64,000 bases of DNA, from the NCBI RefSeq assembly GCF_958298935.1, contig NC_084927.1, positions 14,164,001-14,228,000 on the forward strand, given 5' to 3'. Position 1 is the stretch's first letter. Each line of letters opens with the position of its first letter. This DNA comes from Phragmites australis. Taxonomy: Eukaryota; Streptophyta; Magnoliopsida; Poales; Poaceae. A model generated the notes under the pieces. That model was not told the DNA's origin, did not search any database, and saw only the letters and a list, made by a program, of their open reading frames with translations. This document shows positions 1-10,799 of this stretch, one piece after another. A program made the translations under genes and the position numbers.

Positions 1-439
1 TGCTTCTTTGTATGTGTCCCCCGGATGCACAAGTTGTTAATAATATAATTTGTACCTTGGGGGGGGGGGGCGATTGTATCTCTTTTGGGGCCGAAGTGTA
101 AGGGGATCCTTCGAACAGGTGACCGCATGTCTATGTGCCTTCATGCCTTTGTGCTGCGCTTCTTCATCCCCTTCATAGGCGATTGGTGGTTTTTCAGATG
201 ATCGAGGTATCGAGACTTCACTTAGATCGTAGCTGGCTTCGTTCCTTCCTGCGGAGAGGTGGCCTCGGGAATCTGGTAATGGTAGACACATATGGTAACT
301 AAGGAGGGATAGGCGAAGCAGTGTCGACCTTGTCGTTCCCGATCATCGTGTACTTCTCGAGTTTGGCGTTGGTAGGGCCTTCTTCCAAATTTGTTCCAGA
401 TTTTTGACCCAATGAAGTCCATCTGGAACCTTTGGGGAC
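1..439. other. Unassigned leader of repeat region
   Basis: No gene is recognised. A run of 12 G occurs at 59-70 and may vary between individuals or be an assembly error. The minus strand has short open stretches that lead out of the 108-bp repeat array, without any domain I can identify. Confidence 0.4.
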
Positions 440-1295
440 AAGCTCCGGAGGTGGTCCGTGACCCTCCGGGTTTTTAGCCACTACCCAGCTCCAAAGGCAA
501 CCTGTCCAAAGCCTGGCAACGACGTGTTGGAGGCAAAGATGAAGCCTAGACGTGAGAGGTGTTCCTCGACCCCTCAGCCCTTGGCCGTTGCCCGACTCCG
601 GAGGTTATCCGTTTGGAGCCTGGCAACGACGTGTCGAAGGCGAAGCTGAAGAATACACGAGAGAGGTGGTCCTCGACCCCCTCAGCCCTTAGCCACTACC
701 CGGCTCCACAGGTAAGCCGTCCGGAGCCTGGCGGTGGCGTGTCAGAGGCGAAGCTGAAGGCTGGACGGGAGAGGTGATCCTCGAACCCCTCAGCACTTAG
801 CCGCTGCCCAACTCCAGAGTTAATCCATTCTAAGCCTGGTGGTGGCATGTCAGAGGCAAAGCTGAAGGATAGACGGGAGAGGTGGTCCTCGATGACCTCA
901 GCCCTTAGCTGCTGCCCGACTCTGGAGGTAATCAATTCGGATCCTCGTGATGGCGTGTCAGAGGCGAAGGCAAATGCAAGACAGGAAAGGTGGTCCTCGA
1001 CCCACTCGGCCCTTAGCTGCTGCCCGGCTTTGGAGATAATTTGTCCAGAGCCTGGCGGTGGCGTGTCGGAGGCGAAGTTGAAGGCTAGATGAGAGAGGTG
1101 GTCCTCGACCACCTCAGCCCTTAGCCACTGCCTGGCTGCAGAGGCAATCCGTCCGGAGGCTAGCGTTGGTGTGTTAGAGGCGAAGCCAAAAGCTAGATGG
1201 GAGAGGTGGTCCTCAACCACCTCGGCCCTTAGCTGCTGCCCGGCTCTGGAGGAAATCCATCCAGAGCCTGGGGACGATGTGCCGGAAGCTGCTGC
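440..1295. repeat. 108-bp tandem repeat, array A
   Basis: About eight diverged units share the landmark GAGAGGTGGTCCTCGACC. The landmark falls at about 554, 661, 769, 877, 985, 1093 and 1201, a period of 107-108 bp. The period equals 36 codons, so reading frames stay open through several units; on the minus strand 696-1397 encodes a 36-residue repeat with the recurring core EDHLSHLAF and FASDTP. A second array of the same unit lies at 3,965-4,390. The arrays lie beside a minus-strand gag-like remnant, so they probably belong to a retrotransposon. Protein-coding function is not shown; the long frame may only reflect codon-multiple periodicity. Confidence 0.85.
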
Positions 1296-1619
1296 CTCTT
1301 CAATGAACAGTTGGGGATTCAATACTATCTCCCGTGCCACGCATGGTGGGCTTTTACTTAATATTAGCATAATATTCATAAACGATGTATGAATCATGTC
1401 TTAGATGAGTCTGTAGGGTAATGACTTTACCTTTTACCATACGTGTTTATGTCACATGGGCCATACTTCTTCCTGCAGGAGGGGGATTTATACTCCTTTG
1501 GTCTGTTGGATGTGCCTCTCGGGGGCTAGTGGATTTCGCACCCCTCCGGTATGGAGGCGTTTGCCTTCAAGATGTCGGGGGATTTTGTCCAATAGGTGTT
1601 TTAGAACCTCTTCTTTTGT
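1296..1619. other. Spacer between repeat arrays
   Basis: Unique-looking sequence between the 108-bp array and the 30-bp minisatellite. I see no gene, RNA or transposon terminus in it. Confidence 0.4.
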
Positions 1620-2460
1620 CGGAGGTTTTTGGAAGACATCCCAACTTGCGGTGGTTTTTGAAGACTCTCCATCTTGCGGAGGTTTTTACAAGGCTCTCTA
1701 TCCTGTAGAGGTTTTTGCAAGGCTCTCTGTCCTGCGGAGGTTTCATAAGACTCTCTATCTTGCGGAGGTTTTGGAAGTCTCTCTGTTTTGGCGGAGGTTT
1801 TGTAGGACTCTCCGTTTTTGCTGGAGGTTTCGTGGGACTCACCGTTTTTGCTGGAGGTTTTGTAGACTCTGTGTTTTTGCCGGAGGTTTTTGTAAGTCTC
1901 TCTGTTTTGGTGGAGGTTTTGTAAGATGCTCCGTTTCTTCCATGGGTTTTGTTGGACTCTCTATTTTTGCCAGAAGCTTTGTAAGACTCTCCGTTTTTTA
2001 CCGGAGGTTTTGTAGGACTCTCCATTTTTGTCGGAGGTTTTGCAGGACTATGTTTTTGCCGGAAGCTTTGTAACACTCTCCATTTTTATCAAAGGTTTTG
2101 TAGGACTCTCCTATTTTGTCGGAGGTTTTGTAAGACTCCGTTTTTGCTGGAAGCTTTGTAAGACTCTCCATTTTTGTCGGTGGTTTTGTAGGACTCTTCA
2201 TTTTTGTCATAGGTTTTTTAAAGACTCTCCATTTTTGCCAAAGGTTTTGTAGGATTCTCCAGTTTTGTCGGAGGTTTTTTCACACTCTCCGTTTTTGTCG
2301 GAGGTTTTGTAAGACTCTCCCTTGCCAAAGGTTTTGTAGGACCATCCGTTTATGTCAGAGGTTTTGTAGGACTCTCTATATTTGTCAAATGTTTTGTGGA
2401 AGACTCTCCATTTGGCTGAGGTTTCTGAAGACTCTCCATTTTTTGCGGAGGTTTTTCATC
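1620..2460. repeat. 30-bp minisatellite
   Basis: Roughly 28 imperfect units of 29-30 bp, each containing GGAGGTTTTGTAGGACTCTCC followed by a T-rich stretch, without its first base in some units. Clear unit starts fall at about 1793, 1823, 1853 and 1882. The period is close to a multiple of three, so frames stay open on both strands (for example 1456-2073 plus), giving proteins rich in Phe, Gly and Cys that are unlikely to be real. Confidence 0.85.
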
Positions 2461-2479
2461 CCCTTCGGCATGTATTAAT

Positions 2480-3640
2480 GCCGAAGGCCCTACACACTGT
2501 CGGGGCTACGCAATACCTTCCAGGAAACCTAGGCGATCTTGCCTTCCAGGTGACCTAGGCATACTACGCCCATGGTGTGTAGGCTTGCCGTGCTCCTGAG
2601 GAAACGTCCCGGGTGCACCACAACACTGTCCACCAAGGGTGTGCTCTGGCGCATGGTATTTATACGACTGAAGCTATGCAATACATTGCAGGAAACCTAG
2701 GCTTGATGCCTTCACTGTGACCTAGGCATGCTGTGCTCGCGGTGTATCAGCATGTCGTGCAACAAGGATTCCTTGCAACAACATTCCTCAGAGCACCGCA
2801 TCCGCACATCAAGGTCATCCCTTGATATACGGCATCCACACTACCAAGGCTATGCAATTCCTTCCAGGACACCTTGGCATAATCTGCCTTTTAGGTGACC
2901 TTGGCATGCTACGTTGCTATAGGTATGTGGGCTCCAATACCTACCAGGGCAAAGCCTACCCTCCGGGAAACCTTTTCAAGTGACCTCAGGTTTAGGCAAG
3001 CAATGCTTACAAGTGCATGGGCATGTCATGCCTCCCAAAGAAATCCTTTGGGGGCACCACAACTATATTACAAAGGAAGTCCCTTGGCAACTAGCATATA
3101 CACACTATTGAGGCTATGCAACGCCTTCCAAGAAACCTAGGCTTGATGCCTTCGCAGTGACCAAGGCTTGCTGTGCCCGTGGTGTGTAGGCATGTCATGC
3201 AATGAGGATTCCTTGCGACATCATTCCTCAAAGCACCACATCTTCGCCTCCGGGGATATCCCTCGGGGCATGGCTTCGACACTAACAAGGCTATTCAATG
3301 CCTTCCAGGATCACCTTGGAAAAATCTACCTTTTCGGTGACCTAGGCATACGGCACAGCTGCAGGTGTGTGGGCCAAACTATCTACCGAGACTACACGAT
3401 ACCTTCTAGGAAACCTAGGCAGTCTTGCCTTCCAGGTGACCTAGGCATGCTGCATTCGTGGTACGTGGGCTTGTCACGCCTCCCGAAGAAGTCCTTCGGG
3501 TGGCGCCACAACACTATCTATCAAGGAAGTCCCTTGATACATGGCAACTACACTGCCAAGGCTACATAATACCTTCCAAGACACCTAGGTAGTCTTGCCT
3601 CCTAGGTGACCCAGGCATCCTGCATCTGCAGGAGTGTAGG
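2480..3640. repeat. Higher-order tandem repeat, about 443 bp
   Basis: The landmark CAATACCTTCCAGGAAACC recurs, diverged, at about 2511, 2679, 2855, 2953, 3119, 3296, 3397 and 3565. Spacings are 168, 176, 98, 166, 177, 101 and 168, so three sub-units of unequal size make a larger unit of about 443 bp, present a little more than twice. Each sub-unit also carries a CCTAGGCATGCTG-like segment. The array sits between the two 108-bp arrays. Confidence 0.75.
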
Positions 3641-3964
3641 CATTTGCATGGTTATGTACTAGTTAAAGTTTTGCAGTCTACTGTTGGCAATAAGCAACTA
3701 ATTGCAATATAAGACATAGCTAGGTCAGACAACTATTCATAACTCATGCCAGATGAAGATGTAATATAAGTTCTACTGCTTACTGCTAAACTTTGAAATA
3801 ATCTAGCTAGTGATTATCTGTTGTAAAGATTTCTAGCAGAAAGGTTGGAGGCCTCCAACATGTTTTGATCTAATTGTATGAAAGATATACCAACTAGGTA
3901 AACTATCGATAGGTAATAGTGGGCGTACCTTTGCCAGAGAAAGGCCTCCATTACGAGGCTTGAA
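3641..3964. other. Spacer, nothing recognised
   Basis: AT-richer sequence between the higher-order repeat and the second 108-bp array. No gene or transposon end is visible. Confidence 0.4.
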
Positions 3965-4390
3965 GGCCTCGAAGTCTATGGCTAGGGCGGGAAAGGTGAT
4001 CCTCGACCCCCTCGATCCTTAGCCATTGCCTCTAGAGTTAATCCATCCGGAGCCTGACGACAGCGTATCGGAGGCAAAGCTGAAGGCTAGTCGGGAGAGG
4101 TGGTCCTTGACCCCCTCGACCCTTAGCTGTTGGCCGACTCTAAAGGTAATCTGTCCAGAATCTAGCAACAGCGTGTCAGAGGCGAAGCCAAAAGGCTAGA
4201 TGGGAGAGGTGGTCCTCGACCCCCTCGGCCCTTAGCCGCTGCCTGGCTCCAGAGGTAATCCGTCTGAAGCCTGTTGACGGCGTGTCGGAGGCAAAGCCAA
4301 ACGCTACATGGGAGAGGTGATCCTCGACCCCCTCGACCCTTAGCCACTGCCCAGCTCCGGAGGTAATCCGTGCGGATCCTAGCAACGGTG
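3965..4390. repeat. 108-bp tandem repeat, array B
   Basis: Four units of the same family as 440-1,295, with landmarks at about 3991, 4095, 4203 and 4312 (spacings 104, 108, 109). The minus-strand frame gives the same peptide core (EDHLSH, FASDTPS). Arrays A and B have the same orientation and flank 2.6 kb of other repeats, which suggests either one array split by insertion or local duplication. Confidence 0.8.
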
Positions 4391-4429
4391 TTCTCTGACT
4401 CAGTCCCTGTCATTGGGATATTGTACCAT

Positions 4430-5160
4430 CAGTGGCGGAGTTGGTGGCGACGGAGTGGGGTTGGAGAGCTAGAGACTTTCCCGGGAGCTTGCCCCAGGCT
4501 TTTGACCCATGTGTCATCCTTCACCAGTTCGCTCTACGTCCAGGTGTCCTACTTGTCTTCCGAGGTATTCCTCCCAGAAGGTCATGAGGGTTTGGCAGTC
4601 ATCGGTGTTGTGGCCGCGCCCAGGTCCATGCAGGATGCACCCATGTGCCTCTAGGGGTACCGGAGCTTCTGGTTGACATTGAGGTCGCTGCTGGGGGCTG
4701 CGTGCCCTGAAGGCTGTGGTTTCCCCTTGGTCTCCTTCCCTTTGGGGAGACTGTCGAGGTCGTCCGGTGAACTAGCTATCGGAGCCGGAGTTGCTCCGAC
4801 TATGCCTTCCTCGATGAGGTGGACTTGGGGTTCCCTTCGTGTTGTTGGTTTCATGAGGGCTGCGTCGGGAGCACTAGTGAGGTCTGTGCACTTTGGATCC
4901 CTGTGCCTCCTTGGAACCCTCTTTCGCCCGAGGGGCCCGAGGAGGACACTGGGTGGACAGACTCTCCGAAGGTGTTGGCTCACCCGAGGCATCCCAGGTG
5001 CTCTCGAAGGAGATACTTTGGGACCAAGCCCAAGTGAGAACACGCTTGGGTTTGGCCACCCAAAACCACTGGAAAGCGGCCTACTTGGCTGCAGCCTTGG
5101 CCATGACCTCTCCTGGTGTGGCGAGGCCTTCGCCATGCAGAAGCTGGAAGGCCTCCGCAT
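4430..5160 (-). pseudogene. gag-like fragment of a gypsy-type retrotransposon
   Basis: The minus strand is open from 5160 to a stop at 4651 (169 codons). Shifting by one frame at the stop then gives the stretch CILHGPGRGHNTDDCQ followed by TFWEEYLGR at about 4,640-4,560. The C-x-x-H-x(n)-GHNTDDC pattern resembles the zinc-knuckle-like motif in the gag of many plant Ty3/gypsy elements. The frame break marks this copy as dead. The 108-bp repeats follow directly downstream in the same orientation. The upstream 169 codons have no domain that I recognise. Assignment rests on the one motif and on context. Confidence 0.55.
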
Positions 5161-5299
5161 CGTCTGGAGTTTTCGTACAGACCATAGGTTCTGGGTTGGT
5201 CAAGGCTGAAGGAATGCCGTCCCACACAACAACGGAGTTGGAGAGTGCATGCGGTGTGCATGGAAGAGATAGCTACGCATATGGTTGCTTGGTTGCAAT

Positions 5300-6281
5300 G
5301 GTAGATATGGCGGCTAGACTAGCACTTTGGTGATTTTTTTGGTGGATTCCTACCTCTCTTTAGCACTTCTGTGTTCGAGTCCTCACGAACGACGCGCTGT
5401 TGCAGCAAGAGATCATCTTGCCCTAGCAAGTACGGTGGGATTTTCTTCTAAGGAGGAGACTCAAGCTTGGAAACAAAGTTTGAGAGGAAGGAACACCAAA
5501 AATGTATTGATAGTAAAAAAACGGATCGGTCCAGGGGGAGTATCACAATGTGACTTTGTGTTTGTGCACCTATGTGCCTTGTGTTGCCCTTTGTGTGTAT
5601 TCAGCGTTCTCCTTGTGACCCATCCCTGCCCAAATGACCACGACCCCTATTTATAGGGTGGTACGTAGCTTAGTATACAAGTTATCATGATGTACAAATA
5701 TCTAGGACCTGGCCAAATTATTGGGCATTATCCTAGATTACTACTTTTTACCTTACATAGAAAAGAAATATGTACCGTCGTAACTATTGTGGTGCTTGCT
5801 CCCTGAGGGGTGAGCCGGTCACCAATTGTGGCCCGACACTGCTCTACCGGGGGTGTCACGACGACTTTGATCACACTGGGGTGTCCGGATAAGCTCCACG
5901 TGCACCGACATTAATCGCTCAACAACTCGCATCAGGTTGGTTGCAGGGGGTGCCCTTTCTTCCCTGATATTATCTCTAGAGACCTGCTGCGTCTTTAGGC
6001 TTTGGAAGGCCGTACGGGCACCGGAAGAGTGGCATGAAGGGGTCCACAGCCTCCGGGGGCCATGCCTCCTACTGAGAGTCCAGAAGCTGAAGGCTTCGGA
6101 GGGGCTTGCTGTAGCTATGAGTTTTGGGAAGGCCATGTACTTATCATGGAGGTGGCCCGAAGGAGCCCGCAGCCTTCGAAAGTCGGGCCTCCTGCCGAGG
6201 GTTCGGAGACCGAAGGCTCTGGAGGGACCTTTGATAGCAATCTTCAACCATTGTCCTTAGGCTAGTCTATTTCCCCCAACA
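5300..6281 (-). mobile_element. Candidate LTR of the minus-strand gypsy remnant
   Basis: On the minus strand the block begins at 6281 with TGTTGGGGGAAATAG, a typical LTR-like start. It contains a TATA box at 5,647-5,656. Immediately beyond 6281 the sequence changes to relic CRM-like pol on the opposite strand, so 6281 is a real insertion boundary. The distal end of the LTR and a primer-binding site were not found, so the left limit is approximate. Confidence 0.45.
5647..5656 (-). promoter_or_regulatory. TATA box in candidate LTR
   Basis: CTATAAATAG on the minus strand, inside the candidate LTR and upstream of the gag-like fragment in that orientation. Confidence 0.4.
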
Positions 6282-6282
6282 A

Positions 6283-6539
6283 TATGCAAATATGCTTTAT
6301 TTTCACTTGATGATATGTTGAGTTCTTTGCCCCCTACTGTCACTACTATTTTGTAGGAGTATAAGGATGTGCTTCTAGCTAAGATACCCCTAAGGCTACC
6401 ACCTATGAGAGGGATAGAGCAACAAATATATTTTATCCTAAGAGTGATATTGCCAAACCGTGCTACATATAGGACCAATCTAGGGGAGACTAAAAATTTA
6501 GTGACAAGTCAAAGACTTTTTGGATAGAGGATATGTAAG
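6283..6539 (+). pseudogene. Relic CRM-like pol, left half
   Basis: The DNA aligns by eye with 29,121-29,380 of the young element: it shares the stretch CCACCTATGAGAGGGATAGAG and the following ATTGCCAAA(C/T)CGTGCT. It covers the linker between protease and reverse transcriptase and the start of RT, and has many substitutions and frameshifts. It begins one base after the boundary of the candidate LTR and ends at GTAAG (6,535-6,539). The next part of the same pol appears only at 39,468, again after GTAAG. It is therefore one half of a split relic. Confidence 0.75.
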
Positions 6540-7698
6540 TGTCAAGGAAATGAGGCTATGATGGATCAAAAACTTAGCCTAGCTGAGGGAAATATCCTAA
6601 TAGGCTATTTCTTCAAGTGATAACTTGGGTCCCCAGGTAGGATGTACATCTAACTGAGCATCTGGATGTCCTCAGGTCATCTACTCGGAATTTTAGGCTT
6701 CTCTAGGTAGCTCCGTGAGCTTCCAAGAAGGTACTTCATCCGAGTAGGGATTCCAAGTTATCTGAGGATATTATCAAAACTTTTTAGAGTCCCGAAAAGG
6801 ATGGGGACAAGTGACTCTTCGCCTACCAGTTTTTTGAAATTTGAGCCATTGTGGCAGAAATTTCACACAGTGGTGAAAAGAATCTTTTTCTGGCAAAATA
6901 TCATATTCACATTTGGAAGCTAAGTGCATTTGTTGGTGTAGTACGCCAGCTCTCCTGGGATTTGGTACCAACAGACTCCGCATGCATCGGAAGATATCCC
7001 AGACATAAAATGCGATGGGACCTTGGCACAAATGACCATAGCTCTGAGTAGCACTCGGAATAGCCATGGTAGCTAGTCAAAGAAATGCCGAGTCCACTTA
7101 GGCTTTGTTTTGTATCCTATTCTTGGGAATAGAAACTTATTTGTTTGTTAGTAAAAAATAAAAAAGAATGTAAACATAAATAGTGGGACTTCTTGGGAAC
7201 TTGATACTAAGGAGATACCAACAACCTAGCATGCTTAGTACTACTCGCTTCATGCTCCGGCTAGGATAGAATGACTTCATTACTAATCGAGAAGCTTAAT
7301 CGGGTCAGCCCTAGGTCCGACATGAGTGAGAGGCATCATAGCCCCCCGGCACTCGAGGACTCGATAAGGATCCTTTGTCACATCCCTCAAGTTCATAACT
7401 TAGATCATGATCTCCACACGAAGGAAGTCGCTTTGGCACACAAAAAATATGTTGTCATTAGCTCTTGGTATATTGTATTCATGGAGCGCCAACTGATTAT
7501 GTAGTAAGAAAACTCAGATAGGTAGTCAGCGATAATAAGATAAAAACTGTCGATGGGACATTATGAACCAACTAGCCAAGGTAAGAGAAAAGAATTGAAT
7601 TCTTATACTTCCCCTCTGGTCATAGAAACTCTTGTTTCCTGATGTCAATTCCCATGTGACCTTGTTCGGGCTTACCCAGGTGTGTGTGATAGGTAAAT
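6540..7698. other. Unassigned segment, left border of the 33-kb insertion
   Basis: Starts with TGTCAAGG right after the GTAAG duplication, as an LTR end would. A 97-codon minus-strand frame at 6,774-7,067 has no recognised domain. This may be the distal LTR or UTR of the Tat element whose pol pieces lie at 23,437-24,071 and 38,461-38,720, but no matching LTR was found near 39,467. Confidence 0.35.
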
Positions 7699-7703
7699 GT
7701 ACC

Positions 7704-10071
7704 CATCACATCCGATTTTAATGGACAAAACCAAATGCAGCTTATGTGTGCCCAAGATGTTTAACACACATAAGGACATTACATGTGAAGTAACAAAAGC
7801 TATACTTTTATAGAATAAATGTTAACTCTTACCACAATTGACATATAATGTCTTCTAAGTAGACATCTAAAGTGGAGTAGAAGCACTGGTGTCGAACGAC
7901 ACCGCATACAACCAACTGGGGAACACGCGCCTGGATCATCACATCCTCATCTTACAATCTTTAACATCTTCACTCACTGAGTAGCACCACACATGTCGCA
8001 TGTCATAGGAAAAATAGCAAGTGTGAGCACATGACGTTCTCAGCAAGTATACAAAGGGAATAATCATATGCAGGCTTAGGACAATGGCAGGCTAACATAA
8101 GGGTTTATTTGCATAAATACGAGTAAAGAAAAATTTGAATTTAAAAGCATTAAGCACTTATTGAGTGAATGTAACCCAAACGACCCAACAAATAACATAC
8201 AAGGCTTCCCACCTTGCAAACCATAACCATCTAGTACAACCAGTACTACCATACCATAATCATAACCATTCCGCCACTATATCCAACACCAAACCATATA
8301 ATCATGTGAGGATCCAAGTTTCTCATGATCGTGAGCATGACTGATATATCAAATTTTACACTCTGCAGAGGATGTCCCGCTTTCTTCATGAGCCAGTGAA
8401 TTCCATGTTGCCGTGTTTGCAAGACATTTAACACACACTAGTGGTGTGCCACTAAGAAATCACTGTATGATATTTTCCAGTAACCAGAGCCTAATCTAGT
8501 ATGTATCTTCCCACTAGGAAGATCATGTCTTCAGAAAAATTTGAGCGCAAGAATCACTCAAATTTGAGTTAAAATGAAGAAGTTATGGCTATTTAAATAT
8601 CTAGGGACTTTTCTGCGAAAGCTGAAATTTGTAGAATTATTTTTGCACGGGAAATCCGGATTTATTGACTGGGCTAACTTGCTGATGTGGTAGGGTGACA
8701 ATGTTGACACATCAGCGATTGTGCTGATGTGGCTTGATGAGGTGGCAAGAAGTGCTGACTGGACTTATGTGGACACGTGGTAGATTATGTTTTGCTGCTG
8801 AAAGGGTATGGAATAGATCCAATCTAAGGCATTCAAATAGGATTGGATGGCAAGGCCAGGGAGAGGTGTGGAGGCGGAGGCGTAGCTCGAGTACGGCGGC
8901 AGTCTCGCTGGAGAACGGCTGAAACCTCGTCGCTAGTGTTTGGGGTCAATAGCAAGCGGCGGAGGGGCAAGAGGAGCAGATGGGGCTCTTACCTCTTGCA
9001 ATAGCGAGGTCGGAGAGGCGGCAAAACAAGCTGACAGTGAGAGAAGGTGACGGCAGCTCTTGGCAGTTGGTGGAACGGGCACTCGGATGGCTGAGAGGCA
9101 AAAGCAACAGCGGCGACGCACTTAGTAGTTCACGACGAAGGCGAGCATGTGGACGTCGGTGTGGCCTTGATAGCAAGATAGACGTGCTTGATAGGAGCAT
9201 AATGGTGGCTGTGGCGGGCTAGGATTTTTGGTGATTCAGTGGATAAGGGCACGGGAGGCGGTGGCTTACGGCGGAAATGGGGCATGGGGACTCGCTAATA
9301 TAGGCGGCGCCTCAAGAAGTCCAGGGCGCACACGCTAAGAAAGGAGAGGGAAGCGGCCAACGATCCTAACTCAGACTTGGCCGGGAGTCCGAGAGGACGA
9401 TGACTCGGCACGGGCCCAAACGTTAGCCGATGCATGGAGAAGGTGGAAGGAGGCGAGGGTATCTTCGGTAGCGGGGAAAATGGGAGGGCGAGCGAGCCAG
9501 GGCATGCGTATCGCGGCCCAGAGGGAGGAGACGGGCGATGGGGGAAAGGAGCATGCCAGATGGTTTGGGCCAGGTTGGGCCAAACCGAGAAGAGGAGAGA
9601 AGAGAGGCTGGCTCGGAGGGAGAGATATTGGGTTGAGGGTTTGGGTTAGTCTAGGGCTTTTATTTGGTTTGGAATTTTCAGAAAAGAAGGAAAGCAAATA
9701 AATACCAAATAAAGCCTATAAAACTCTAGGATAAATTCTACCAAGCATCTGAAAACATTTAGAAGAGAATAAAAATATTTTAAACTCATCGAAACATTTT
9801 GGTATTTTGGAAACAAATTTTAACTCAAAAGAATTCAAATAAATTCCAAATGAGCTGAAATAAAATCCAAGAAAATCCAAATAAAACCCAAAGGCCAAAT
9901 TAAAACCTAAATGCCTATTTTCAACATGAACGCATTCAAAAAATTAATAAACATAAATCAAATTTTAATTTGAGTTTGGAAATTGGCTTTCTCATATTCT
10001 AATTATTCAACCTATAGTTTAATCTTGGAAATTTTTAGAAATTTATGAAAATTGAAAATCAAGGTGTGACA
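7704..10071 (-). mobile_element. Probable solo LTR (gypsy type, 2.37 kb)
   Basis: The minus strand starts TGTCACACC at 10,071 and ends GGATGTGATG at 7,704, nearly mirror-image termini with the final CA decayed. Both sides are flanked by the 5-bp duplication GTACC (7,699-7,703 and 10,072-10,076). No internal region or second LTR is present, so LTR-LTR recombination left a solo copy. The GC-rich stretch 8,730-9,650 has open frames on both strands that carry no recognisable domain. Confidence 0.6.
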
Positions 10072-10076
10072 GTACC

Positions 10077-10424
10077 CAGATTGTTGCTTACCACTGGTGT
10101 ACCTATCTTACGTGTGCCATATGTTTAGTTTACGGAAAGCAAAAAGGAGCACAAAGAGATTCAAGTGACCTTATAGGAAATATGAACATTTACTAGTGTA
10201 AACTTACTCTTAGTACTTACACATAAAACTGTTGGAGTTGGTCGATGTTCCAAGAATTTTTGAAGACTTATCCATCCTCCATAAACAAGAGACCCAGGGC
10301 GATTAGACTCGACCACCGTGTAGAAACCCTCCTACTTTGAGGATAGCTTGTTGCCGTTACGTTGGCTCTGAATAGGTCGTAAACCGGGTTCCCGGTTTGG
10401 AGGATTCGTTGTCAGACGCTATGG
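10077..10424. other. Spacer, nothing recognised
   Basis: No gene or transposon end recognised between the solo LTR and a CRM-like LTR fragment. Confidence 0.4.
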
Positions 10425-10655
10425 GAGTATGCCTGATCTTCTATAGGTAATATAACAAGTTGATTGGTGGATTTTCAACATTAAAAAGCCTCACAACCAC
10501 TACACAACTACTATGTGGTTATCAACAATGCCTAGACATGGATGACCTCACCAGGAAGTCTTTTTCTACAAACGAATCGAGAACATAAGTAAGAACAAGT
10601 AGATGCAATCGGAATATTGATAATTACCAATGAAGTACTCGAGTTGGGGTTCCAC
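10425..10655 (-). mobile_element. Fragment of a CRM-like LTR
   Basis: Matches the minus-oriented solo LTR at 44,770-45,030: shared blocks include the pattern CCACTA..CTACT.TGTGGTTATCAAC, the ATGG.TGACCTC.CCA stretch, and AGGTAGATGCAAT-like sequence. Only the end portion of the LTR is present. It stops where the inverted Tekay-like LTR end begins at 10,656. Confidence 0.6.
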
Positions 10656-10773
10656 AAACCGATATACTGTGATCTTGGGCTTTGCTGAGCTTGTATCAGG
10701 ACTACCAGAATTACTTTCATTTTAATCGACTTATTGTCGATTAAGCTAGGTGTAATTTTGGATGGGTCCGACA
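10656..10773 (+). mobile_element. Inverted LTR terminus of the Tekay-like element
   Basis: The plus strand here ends in GGATGGGTCCGACA. It is the reverse complement of 21,690-21,800, the terminal part of the other LTR, while the sequence from about 10,800 onward matches that LTR in direct minus orientation. About 118 bp at the LTR end have thus been inverted, or an opposing fragment is joined there. Confidence 0.6.
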
Positions 10774-10799
10774 AGTTCTCAAGAAAGTGAGCGTTGTTG

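Noticed and set aside
1456..2073. 205-codon plus-strand frame as a cysteine-rich protein
   Set aside because: It is produced by the 30-bp repeat, whose period keeps frames open on both strands.
4673..5209. 178-codon plus-strand frame
   Set aside because: It is opposite the gag-like minus-strand frame; GC-rich composition explains the openness, and it has no recognised motif.
7102..7240. TTAGGCTTTGTTTTGTATCC as the end of a Tourist-like MITE
   Set aside because: No inverted partner or target duplication could be found nearby.
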